Assembly (NCBI RefSeq): GCF_017939625.1 | Contig: NZ_JAGKTC010000001.1 | Coordinates: forward strand, 1,551,580-1,595,376 | Source: Pseudoxanthomonas helianthi | GTDB lineage: Bacteria > Pseudomonadota > Gammaproteobacteria > Xanthomonadales > Xanthomonadaceae | DNA: 43,797 nt | Direction of reading: 5' to 3' | Part shown: in pieces, positions 11,701 through 16,820 of the stretch | How positions within the stretch are numbered: the first letter of the stretch is position 1 | Layout: the number at the start of each line of letters is the position of its first letter | Notes under the pieces: generated by a model | The model's input: only the letters and a program-made list of their open reading frames with translations | Told to the model about the DNA's origin: nothing | Databases searched by the model: none | Position numbers and translations under genes: made by a program

Positions 11701-11830
11701 CCTGAGCCAGCAGCGGGCCGACGCGGTGGCCAGGGAGATTTCCGCACGGCTTCCGGCTGCGACGCGAACCTGCGTGCGGATGGAACCACGAACACCCGAG
11801 CAGGCCGCCACCTGCCCGGCCGGACGCTGA
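2777..11830 (+). CDS. P2: giant Calx-beta/DUF11 surface stalk protein with truncated C-terminal OmpA-like domain
   Basis: A 3017-aa protein. The ATG at 2777 was chosen because it leads into a signal peptide (hydrophobic MLAVLALWLAAGAAMA, cleavage after about residue 46); a TTG at 2684 and an ATG at 2738 lie in frame upstream. Order of parts: orphan DUF11 end segment (47-82); two DUF11 domains (about 85-348); 16 Calx-beta repeats (350-2093) with acidic ITDDD/ITDDE loops expected to bind calcium; five repeats with VLANDTLGG and ICE..NP.NCD motifs (about 2094-2580); a third DUF11-like domain (about 2583-2710); an SdrD-B/Cna-B-like domain (about 2717-2815, starting IGSVFNDANGNGRQDAGE); a degenerate OmpA-like module (from about 2825); and a second OmpA-like module (2922-3017) with LLFDTDKAAIKP, D2965 and R2980. 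D and R are 15 residues apart, the same spacing as the peptidoglycan-binding Asp and Arg of OmpA. This module ends before the last strand and NRRVE motif. Cys2999 and Cys3013 lie in the tail. P3 follows 12 nt later. Confidence 0.88.
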   Translation: MDTVKPSLNKQRDLRLGGAPRLAGALRAIRMLAVLALWLAAGAAMAQNFPNPLVNTARIAVPSNTTDPAPGNNTATDSNALALSSDLSIVKTLTSASTAPAGSTVTYQIVVSNAGPSNVAGATITDTVPPQLTNVNWTCVAAGTSSCGTTSGTGNSISLTADIAVGPANTITLTVSGTAPASGTIDANTATVAPPGGTTDPDPSDDTSTTPSVPVSAVSDLSLVKTLTSASPAPAGSAVTYQIVVSNAGPSDAIGATIVDTVPAELTGVSWTCVAAGTSSCGVASGTGNVNLTANVGAGAANTVTITVTATAPASGTIGANTATVTPPGGTTDPDPGDNTDTENPVPVTPTVSINSASAAEGDAVVFTVSLSGPSASDVTVTLNTANGTATAPGDYTAQTGVTITIPAGSTSASASVPTAEDAIFEGNETFTATISNPANATIGTATGTGTITDDDPQPTVSIDSPSTAEGDPMVFAVSLSNPSTTDVTVTLNTANGTAIEPGDYTAQTGLTVTILAGSTSTTVSVPTIEDAIFEGNEAFTATISNPTGATIGTASGTGTITDDEAAPTLSIDDVSVNESAGTATFTVTLSGASATPVTVDYATANGTATAGSDYTATSGTLTFAPGVTTQTISIAIINDATDEPDEVYSVNLSNAVGTTIVDASGLGTILDDEAPPVLSVADVSATEGSPAQVVVSLSAPSATDVTVVLNTTNGTAVAPGDYTAQTGLVVTIPAGQTSATVPIPTAADTLFEGNETFSVTLSSPTGATLGDADAVVTITDDDTQPVVSIDSPSAAEGDPMVFTVSLSNPSATDVTVTLNTANGTAVAPGDYTAQTGVVVTILAGSTSTTVNVPTIEDAIFEGNENFTATLSSPVGATLGTATGTATITDDDAQPTVSIDSPSTTEGDPMVFTVSLSNPSTTDVTVTLNTANGTAAAPGDYTAQSGLTVTILAGTTSATVNVPTIEDAIFEGNENFTATISSPVGATLGTATGTATITDDEAQPTVSIDSPSAAEGDPMVFTVSLSSPSATDVTVTLNTANGTAVAPGDYTAQTGVVVTILAGNTSTTVNVPTIEDTIFEGNENFAATISNPVGAALGTATGTATITDDDAQPTVSIDSPSAAEGDPVGFTVSLSNPSATDVTVTLNTTNGTANAPADYIAQTGLTVTIAAGSTSATVNVPTVEDALFEGNENFTATISNPVGAALGTATGTGTITDDEAAPTLSINDVNVGESAGTATFTVSLSGASATPVTVDYATANGTATAGSDYTATSGTLTFAPGITSQTIAVAITNDNVDEPDETFTVALSNASGSAIVDASGLGTIVDDEGTPTISIDSPSTAEGDPMVFTISLSAPSATPVTVTLNTTDATAVAPGDYTAQTGLTLTIPAGSTSTTVSVPTIEDAIFEGNETFTATLSNPVGAALGTAAGTATITDDETTPVLSVADVSTTEGSPAQVQVSLSAPSATDVTVVLNTGDGTATSPADYTGQTNLVVTIPAGQTSVTVPIPTVADALFEGDENFTVTLSGPTGATLGDADATVTITDDEAAPTLSINDVSVGEAAGSATFTVSLSGASATPVTVNYATADGTATAGNDYAASSGTLTFAPGTTTQTLAVPVINDAVFEGSENFTVGLSGSSGATIADASGLGTITDDESQPTISIDSPSAAEGDPMVFTVSLSAPSANPVSVTLNTANGTAVAPGDYTAQVGLAVTIPAGITSTTVSVPTIEDALFEGSEAFTATLSNPVGATLGAASGTATITDDEVPPVLSVADVSATEGSPAQVVVSLSAPSAADVTVVLNTTNGTAVAPGDYTAQTGVVVTIPAGQTSATVPIPTTADTLFEGNETFSVTLSSPTSATLGDADAVVTITDDDAQPVVSIDSPSAAEGEPMVFTVSLSNPSATDVTVTLNTANGTAVAPGDYTAQSGLTVTILAGTTSATVNVPTIEDAIFEGNENFTATLSSPVGATLGTATGTATIAEDDVAPTLSINDVSASESAGTATFTVTLSGASATPVTVDYVTANGTAAAGSDYAAGSGTLTFAPGVTTQTISVVINDDATDEPDETYTLGLSNAVAATIADNSGLGTIVDDDIRVIDAVADAASSVPGTGGTNVINVLANDTLDGAPINPADVVVTPTGNGPLTINADGSVDVAPNTPAGTYTATYQICEAANPANCDSATVSITVVAAAVVANDDTGSLASGAAGGTAVANVLGNDTVGGATATTSQVLLSQQSSSHANVTLDTATGAILVAPGTPAGTYTVTYQICEALNPSNCDTATVSITVAAAAIVANDDNIGPIPGSSGGSNVANVLANDTLGGASINPADVVVTPTGNGPLTINPDGSVDVAPNTPAGTYSASYQICERLNPSNCDSATVTITVAAAVIDAVDDNATATPVNGSVGGTALASVLANDRLGGAAATVGNVTLDFVSSTHANVTLDAATGAVRVAAGTPAGTYTLTYRICEQLNPANCDTAVATIAVSAAVIAANNDAAGPITGSSGGTNVANVLANDTLGGTPVDLVMVVFTPGSSGPLTINPDGSVDVAPDTPTGNYTATYQICERLNPTNCASASITVSVQGDPVALRLTMTAAQRTVRVGDLVRYTLRIDNIGETDAVQVELAGRLPEGFTLVANSLQVADDDTDGTLLNASPLRIGGLDIPVGRSATVIYVLRVGAGVGAGIHTNRAVVRDGLGAAISNEATADVEVAGDPMLDDSLIIGSVFNDANGNGRQDAGERGLPGVRLGTVEGLLIETDQYGRFHLVGIDGGRWARGRNFLIKVDASTLPPGSRFTTENPRVLRITPGVPVRFDFGVQVPGMPLGGGKTEVNIDLGQVLFESRSATVPAEHLPVIDRIADRLREAKGGSVAITANADDMVLAFHRAEAVRDALDQRLSPELRQATRIELRAQVDGLDALVTLDKDIQLGELLFDTDKAAIKPQYQPLLAAIAQRVQAMPNTVVAISGYADVRGTAEHNLRLSQQRADAVAREISARLPAATRTCVRMEPRTPEQAATCPAGR
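3824..9055 (+). repeat. Sixteen tandem 327-nt units encoding Calx-beta domains
   Basis: Units start at 3824, 4151, 4478, 4805, 5132, 5459, 5786, 6113, 6440, 6767, 7094, 7421, 7748, 8075, 8402 and 8729, always 327 nt (109 codons) apart with no net insertion or deletion. Three sequence types are interleaved: SIDSPS..EGDP (units 1, 2, 5-8, 10, 13, 15), SI.DV....ES/EA (units 3, 9, 12, 16) and SVADVS.TEG (units 4, 11, 14). Units 4-5 and 14-15 are nearly identical pairs, suggesting block duplication. Long near-identical stretches make this a recombination target and a risk for assembly collapse. Confidence 0.9.
9056..10515 (+). repeat. Five tandem repeats encoding cadherin-like modules with a C-x7-C pair
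   Basis: Five units of roughly 95-100 codons begin at about 9056, 9344, 9641, 9929 and 10229. Each carries a VLANDTLGG-like motif near the start and ends with TYQICE..NP.NCD, a cysteine pair seven residues apart that should form a disulfide in the oxidising envelope. Odd units (1, 3, 5) contain a GPLTIN.DGSVDVAP motif; even units (2, 4) contain HANVTLD.ATGA. The alternation suggests that a two-module unit was duplicated. Confidence 0.8.
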
Positions 11831-11842
11831 GGGGAGACGAAC

Positions 11843-14800
11843 ATGGATATCCGGAAACTCTCCATCGGCGTTGCCCTGGCCCTGTCCGGCGGACTGGGCG
11901 CTGCGGCAGACGTCCTGGCGCAATCGGAAGCGGACGCATCGAAGCCCGCACCCCCGATGCAATGCGACCGGCAAGGCTGCAGCAACGAGAACGGCCCGCT
12001 GTTCCAAGTCAGGGCCTTCGGCGAAGACAAGCCGAAGGCGACCGGCGAAGACGCGGATTCGCTGCAGCAGAACCGGCGCGTGGAAACCGTGGTCGCCCAG
12101 TTCCATGAAGGCGACAGCAAGGTGCTGGCCGACGGACAGGCGACCATCGCCGGGCGCTTCGCCGTGGACCTGCCGCAGGGCGGCACCTTGTGGGCGACCG
12201 AAGATCCCACCCTGGGACAGCCGATCCTCAACGTGCAATCAGGATCGATGGCGCCGTTCCAGGACGGCCGCATCACCGAGCCGTTGCGCTTCCACGCGTA
12301 CAGCAACTACGCCGCGTTCTACCAGCGGCTCGAAGTGACGATCTACAAAGGCAGCGACCAGGACCGCGTACAACCGTTGGCCAGGATCGCCGTGCCGGTG
12401 GGCGCGGTCACCGATGCGCAATGGGATGGCGCCCTGCCCGAGGGCCTGCGCCTGCAGGCCGGCGACGAGCTGCAGTACGTCGCGCGCGCATATGCGTCCG
12501 ACGGCAGTTTCGACGAGACCGAACCGCACCGCATCCAGCTGGTCACGCCGGGCGACTATGCGCGCGGCGTCCAGGTGCTGCGCGACACGGTCCAGCGCAG
12601 CCATGCGCAGACCCTGGACGCGGCGAGCGCGGAATCGCTGCAGATCGTCGAGTCCATCTACGGCAAGAGCGATCTGCGCCTGCGCAACATCCCGGTATAC
12701 GCTTCGCGCGTGCGCATCCTCGGTCGCGACATCGCCGAAGGCATGCAGATCGCGATCGACGGCCAGAGCTTCCCCATCGACCAGGAGCGCAAGTTCGTCG
12801 CCGAATTCCTGCAGCCGGTCGGTTCGCATCGCTACCAGGTACAGGTGAAGTCGGCCGAGGGCATGGTGGCGGACACGCCGCTGGACATGGAAGTCACCGG
12901 TCGCTACGCCTTCGTTGCGGCGCTTGCCGACCTGACCCTGTCGCACAACAGCGCCAGCGGCAGCCTGGATGCGCTGGGCAGCGATGCGCGCGAGGACGAC
13001 GGCTTCCTGCGCGAAGGCCGCCTGGCCTTCTACGCCAAGGGCAAGTGGCGCGGCAAATACTTGGTCACCGCGCAGGCCGACACCTGGGAGAACGAACTGG
13101 GCAACCTGTTCGATGGCTTCCTCGACGCGCAGCCCTACGACATCTTCCGCCGGCTCGATCCGGACCTGTATTACCCCGTTTATGGCGACGACTCGCGCAC
13201 CTGGCGCGACGTCGACAGCCAGGGCAAGTTGTACCTGCGCGTCGACTGGGACCAGAACCAGGCTTTATGGGGCAATTTCGGCACCGGCTTCACCGGCACC
13301 GAGTACGCGCAGTACCAGCGCGCGCTGTACGGCGCGGCGCTGAGCTGGCGCTCGCGCGCGTCCACCGGACTGGGCGATGCGCGCAGCCTGCTGAAGGTGT
13401 TCGGTTCCGAAGCGCAGACGGCGGCGGGGCACAGCGAATTCCTCGGCACCGGCGGCAGCCTCTACTACCTGCGCCACACCGATGTGCTGCCCGGTTCGGA
13501 ACAGGTGGTGCTGGAAGTGCGCGATCCCACGACCGGACGCGTGGAATCGCGCGTCGACCTGCAGTCGGGCGTCGACTACGAAATGGACGACCTGCAGGGC
13601 CGCCTGATCCTGACCCGGCCGTTGGCGCAGATCACCCGCGAAGCGGTACGCACGCTGACCCGCGACACGCCATTGGACGGTTACCGGCAGATCCTGCTGG
13701 TCGATTACGAGTACGTGCCTTCCGGCTTCGATGCCGACGATGCGACGGTCGGCCTGCGCGGCAAGCAATGGCTGGGCGACCACGTCGCCGTCGGCGGCAC
13801 CTATGTCGACGAGAACCGCAGCGGCGACGACTATTCGCTGAAAGGCGCCGACCTGACCCTGCAGGCCGGGCGCGGCACCTATCTCAAGATGGAAGGCACG
13901 CGCAGCGAGTCGACCGTCGCGCCGATCTTCTATTCCGACAACGGCGGCCTGAGTTTCATCCAGCGCAATCCCACCGTGGGCGCGCGTTCCGGCGAAGCGC
14001 ATATGGTCGAAGCCCGCGCCAACCTGCATGAACTGGGCTGGACCCAGCGCGAATGGTCGTTCGGCGCGTGGTGGCGCGATGTCGACGCCGGATTCTCGAT
14101 CGGCCGCCAGGACACGGGCCAGCCGATCGAGGAATACGGCGCCGAATTCCTCGGCTATCTGAGCGACGACTTCAGCCTGTACGGGCGCTACAGCCATGCC
14201 GAACGCGGCACGGCGGAACTGGAGCAGCAGCAGCTCACCGCAGACTGGCAGATTTCCAAGGACGGCCGGTTGGGCGGCGAGGTCCGGCGCGTCAACGAGC
14301 ACGACACCGGTTACGACGCCGACGCGACCCTGCTGGCGCTCAGCTATCGCCAGCGACTGAACGCATCGCTCGAGCTGTACGGCGTGGGCCAGTACACATT
14401 GGACGACGACGGCGGCCGCTATGCACGCAACAACCTGCTGACCTTCGGCGGCAAGTACCTGTTCGGCGACCGCTCCAGCGTCGGCGCGGAAATCAGCAGC
14501 GGCAGCCGCGGGCATGGCGGCAAGATCGATGGCGAATACCGGCTCAGCCCGGACCACACGCTGTACGGCGCCTACAACTACAGCACCGATCGCACCGAGC
14601 GCGACGGCCTGTTCGACAGCGCGCTGCAATCGGGCTGGACGCTGGGGCAGCGCTGGCGCCTGAACAACCAGGTCAACGTGTACAACGAAAGCCAGTACCT
14701 GAAGGACGACCAGCGCGACAGCGCCGGCATCGTCCACACCTTCGGCCTGGATTTCCGCCCGGCACCGGGCTGGAACCTCGGCTTCACCGTGATGGACGGC

Positions 14801-15547
14801 GAGCTCGACGCCAGCGATGGCCGCGTCGATCGTCGCGCCTACAGCGTCAGCGGCGGCCGCACCGACGCGCGCATGGACTGGTCGAGCAAGCTGGAATACC
14901 GTCGCGATCGCGGCGCCGAGCAGCGCGAGCAATGGGTCACCGCCAATCGCCTGTTCTATCGCGTCAACGAAGACTGGCGGGTCGCGCTGCGGGCCAACTA
15001 CGCCGACACCCAGGACGACCTGAATCCCGCCGCCGGCGCGCGCCTGGCCGAAACCAACCTCGGCTTCGCCTGGCGCCCGCACGACAACACCCGCTGGGCT
15101 GCGTTCGGCAAGTACACCTACCTGTACGACCGCGCTTCGCCGGGGCAGGCGGATGCCGACCAGCACGACCAGCGTTCGCAGGTGCTGTCGTTCGAAGGCA
15201 TCGCCCAGCTCGACGACAACTGGCAACTGGCCGGCAAGCTGGCCAGCCGCTGGGGCGAATACCGGATGGGTCGCGGCGACGGCCCGTGGCTGGACAGCCG
15301 TGCCGACTTCGCTTCGCTGCAGGTGCGCTACCACCTGATCGGGCGCTGGGATGGACTGGCCGAATACCGCTGGCTCAAGGTCCGCGACGGCGGCCGCCGC
15401 AATGGCTGGCTGGTCGGGCTGGACCGGCAGATCCGCGAGAACTTCAAGATCGGCGTGGGCTACAACTTCACCGACTTCAGCGCCGACCTGACCCAGCTCG
15501 ACTATCGCTACAGGGGCTGGTTCCTCAACATGACCGGGTATTACTGA
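11843..15547 (+). CDS. P3: very large outer-membrane beta-barrel protein with N-terminal OmpA-domain remnant
   Basis: A 1234-aa protein with Shine-Dalgarno GGGGAGA 6 nt before the ATG. A signal peptide (cleavage after VLA, about residue 26) is followed by a linker with C41 and C46, the only cysteines in the protein. Residues 54-86 (FQVRAFGEDKP ... QQNRRVETVV) match the last strand, helix and NRRVE motif that end OmpA-like domains, the part missing from P2. Residues about 90-350 form a mixed periplasmic region. From about residue 353 to the end the sequence alternates polar and hydrophobic residues with many aromatic girdle residues, and the chain ends GWFLNMTGYY, a typical aromatic-terminated beta-signal for BAM insertion. 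The barrel portion is about 880 residues, far larger than a usual TonB receptor barrel. I see no TonB box, plug domain or POTRA domain. It is the last gene of the operon and probably the membrane anchor or exit pore for P2; that role is inferred. Confidence 0.82.
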   Translation: MDIRKLSIGVALALSGGLGAAADVLAQSEADASKPAPPMQCDRQGCSNENGPLFQVRAFGEDKPKATGEDADSLQQNRRVETVVAQFHEGDSKVLADGQATIAGRFAVDLPQGGTLWATEDPTLGQPILNVQSGSMAPFQDGRITEPLRFHAYSNYAAFYQRLEVTIYKGSDQDRVQPLARIAVPVGAVTDAQWDGALPEGLRLQAGDELQYVARAYASDGSFDETEPHRIQLVTPGDYARGVQVLRDTVQRSHAQTLDAASAESLQIVESIYGKSDLRLRNIPVYASRVRILGRDIAEGMQIAIDGQSFPIDQERKFVAEFLQPVGSHRYQVQVKSAEGMVADTPLDMEVTGRYAFVAALADLTLSHNSASGSLDALGSDAREDDGFLREGRLAFYAKGKWRGKYLVTAQADTWENELGNLFDGFLDAQPYDIFRRLDPDLYYPVYGDDSRTWRDVDSQGKLYLRVDWDQNQALWGNFGTGFTGTEYAQYQRALYGAALSWRSRASTGLGDARSLLKVFGSEAQTAAGHSEFLGTGGSLYYLRHTDVLPGSEQVVLEVRDPTTGRVESRVDLQSGVDYEMDDLQGRLILTRPLAQITREAVRTLTRDTPLDGYRQILLVDYEYVPSGFDADDATVGLRGKQWLGDHVAVGGTYVDENRSGDDYSLKGADLTLQAGRGTYLKMEGTRSESTVAPIFYSDNGGLSFIQRNPTVGARSGEAHMVEARANLHELGWTQREWSFGAWWRDVDAGFSIGRQDTGQPIEEYGAEFLGYLSDDFSLYGRYSHAERGTAELEQQQLTADWQISKDGRLGGEVRRVNEHDTGYDADATLLALSYRQRLNASLELYGVGQYTLDDDGGRYARNNLLTFGGKYLFGDRSSVGAEISSGSRGHGGKIDGEYRLSPDHTLYGAYNYSTDRTERDGLFDSALQSGWTLGQRWRLNNQVNVYNESQYLKDDQRDSAGIVHTFGLDFRPAPGWNLGFTVMDGELDASDGRVDRRAYSVSGGRTDARMDWSSKLEYRRDRGAEQREQWVTANRLFYRVNEDWRVALRANYADTQDDLNPAAGARLAETNLGFAWRPHDNTRWAAFGKYTYLYDRASPGQADADQHDQRSQVLSFEGIAQLDDNWQLAGKLASRWGEYRMGRGDGPWLDSRADFASLQVRYHLIGRWDGLAEYRWLKVRDGGRRNGWLVGLDRQIRENFKIGVGYNFTDFSADLTQLDYRYRGWFLNMTGYY

Positions 15548-15597
15548 GGCGCGTCGGCAGTACGAGGGAACCCCGGCGCGGGACCGCGCGCTGCGGC

Positions 15598-15603
15598 GAT
15601 AAT
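15598..15603 (+). promoter_or_regulatory. Candidate -10 box of dinB (leaderless geometry)
   Basis: GATAAT ends exactly 6 nt before the dinB ATG at 15610, so transcription should begin at or next to the A of the ATG. No Shine-Dalgarno sequence is present and no clear -35 box is seen. No obvious LexA box of the CTGT-N8-ACAG type was noticed. Confidence 0.5.
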
Positions 15604-15609
15604 GCGCGC

Positions 15610-16677
15610 ATGCGCAAGATCATCCACGTCGACATGGACGCGTTCTATGCGTCGGTCGAACAGCGCGACGATCCGACGCTGCGCGGCCGGCCGGTCGTGG
15701 TGGCGTGGCGTGGCGCGCGATCGGTGGTGTGCGCGGCCAGCTACGAGGCGCGCAAGTTCGGCGTACGCTCGGCGATGCCGGCGGTGCGCGCGGAACGGCT
15801 GTGTCCGGACGCGGTGTTCGTGCCGCCGGATTTCGTCCGCTACAAGGCGGTATCGCGGCAGGTCCGCGAGATCTTCCTGCGCCACACCGACCTGGTCGAG
15901 CCGCTATCGCTGGACGAGGCCTACCTCGACGTCACCGAACCGAAGAGCGGCCTGCCCAGTGCGACGGCGATCGCCGAGACCATCCGCGCGCAGATCCGCG
16001 ACGAGACCCGGCTGACCGCGTCGGCAGGCGTGGCGCCGAACAAGTTCATCGCCAAGATCGCCTCGGACTGGAACAAGCCCGATGGCCTGTTCGTGGTCAA
16101 GCCGGCACAGGTCGATGCGTTCCTCGCGCCATTGCCGGTCGGCAAGATCCCCGGCGTCGGCAAGGTGATGCAGGGCAAGCTGGAGCAGCTCGGCGTCGCC
16201 ACCGTCGCCGACCTGCGCGGCTTCGCGCTGGAGGAACTGCAATCGCGCTTCGGCAGTTTCGGCGCGTCGCTCTATCGCCGCGCGCGCGGCATCGATGAAC
16301 GCCCGGTGCAGCCGGACCAGCCGGTGCAGCAAATTTCCGCGGAGGACACCTTCGAGCGCGACCTGTTGCTGGGCGAATTCGACGATGCGATCCGCAGCCT
16401 CGCCGAGAAAACCTGGTCGTCCACCAAGAAGACCGAGCGCGTCGGCCGCACCGTGGTGCTGAAGCTGAAGACCGCGCAGTTCCGCATCATCACCCGCAGC
16501 CACACGCCGGACACGCCGCCGGCATCATTGCAGGAATTCGTCGAGATCGCATTGGCGTTGCGCGGCCGCGTCGATCTGCCGGAACACACGCGCTATCGCT
16601 TGGTCGGCGTGGGCTTGGGCAACTTCAGCGAGCGCGATGAAGTGGTGGAGCAGGGCGGGCTGTTCAACAGCGGGTGA
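15610..16677 (+). CDS. dinB: DNA polymerase IV (Y-family translesion polymerase)
   Basis: A 355-aa protein that copies past damaged template bases with low fidelity. It opens MRKIIHVDMDAFYASVE, containing metal ligands D8 and D10, and has the palm motif LSLDEAYLD (D102, E103). The helix-hairpin-helix part of the thumb is seen at KIPGVGKVMQGKL, and the little-finger domain follows to the end. Length is normal for DinB. The C-terminus ends QGGLFNSG; a terminal QL.LF-like clamp-binding motif is only partly recognisable as QGGLF. It faces the btuB-like gene convergently and lies 62 nt downstream of P3, from which it is probably transcribed separately given the -10 box at 15598. Confidence 0.95.
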   Translation: MRKIIHVDMDAFYASVEQRDDPTLRGRPVVVAWRGARSVVCAASYEARKFGVRSAMPAVRAERLCPDAVFVPPDFVRYKAVSRQVREIFLRHTDLVEPLSLDEAYLDVTEPKSGLPSATAIAETIRAQIRDETRLTASAGVAPNKFIAKIASDWNKPDGLFVVKPAQVDAFLAPLPVGKIPGVGKVMQGKLEQLGVATVADLRGFALEELQSRFGSFGASLYRRARGIDERPVQPDQPVQQISAEDTFERDLLLGEFDDAIRSLAEKTWSSTKKTERVGRTVVLKLKTAQFRIITRSHTPDTPPASLQEFVEIALALRGRVDLPEHTRYRLVGVGLGNFSERDEVVEQGGLFNSG

Positions 16678-16686
16678 CCCGCCTCT

Positions 16687-16809
16687 CCCCTGCGAGGCAG
16701 GGGGGGGTCGGGAGGGGTGAAGCAGGTGCGAAAAATTTTCGCGAAATCACGCAACCGCTTCCCCTCGGCCGCCAGGGCGCGGCTTCGAGCTCCCCTGCCG
16801 TCGCAGGGG
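16687..16809. repeat. Pair of CCCCTGC/GCAGGGG hairpins between convergent genes
   Basis: Two hairpins sharing the same 7-bp stem occur at 16687-16703 (loop GAG) and 16792-16809 (loop CGTCGC region). They flank about 90 nt that contains no gene, between the 3' ends of dinB (+) and the TonB receptor (-). They look like one member of a family of C-rich intergenic repeats. Neither is followed by a T tract, so they are not canonical terminators, although they might slow RNA polymerase in both directions. Confidence 0.5.
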
Positions 16810-16820
16810 GGCGCACAAGC

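Noticed and set aside
14053..15609. A long N-terminal extension of DinB from 14053
   Set aside because: The extension lies entirely within P3 in another frame. The ATG at 15610 gives the exact family start MRKIIHVDMDAFYASVE.
15538..15609. LexA box controlling dinB
   Set aside because: No CTGT-N8-ACAG or close variant was seen between P3 and dinB.
16683..16820. Bidirectional Rho-independent terminator between dinB and the TonB receptor
   Set aside because: The CCCCTGC/GCAGGGG hairpins have no adjacent T or A tract, so they are listed only as repeats.
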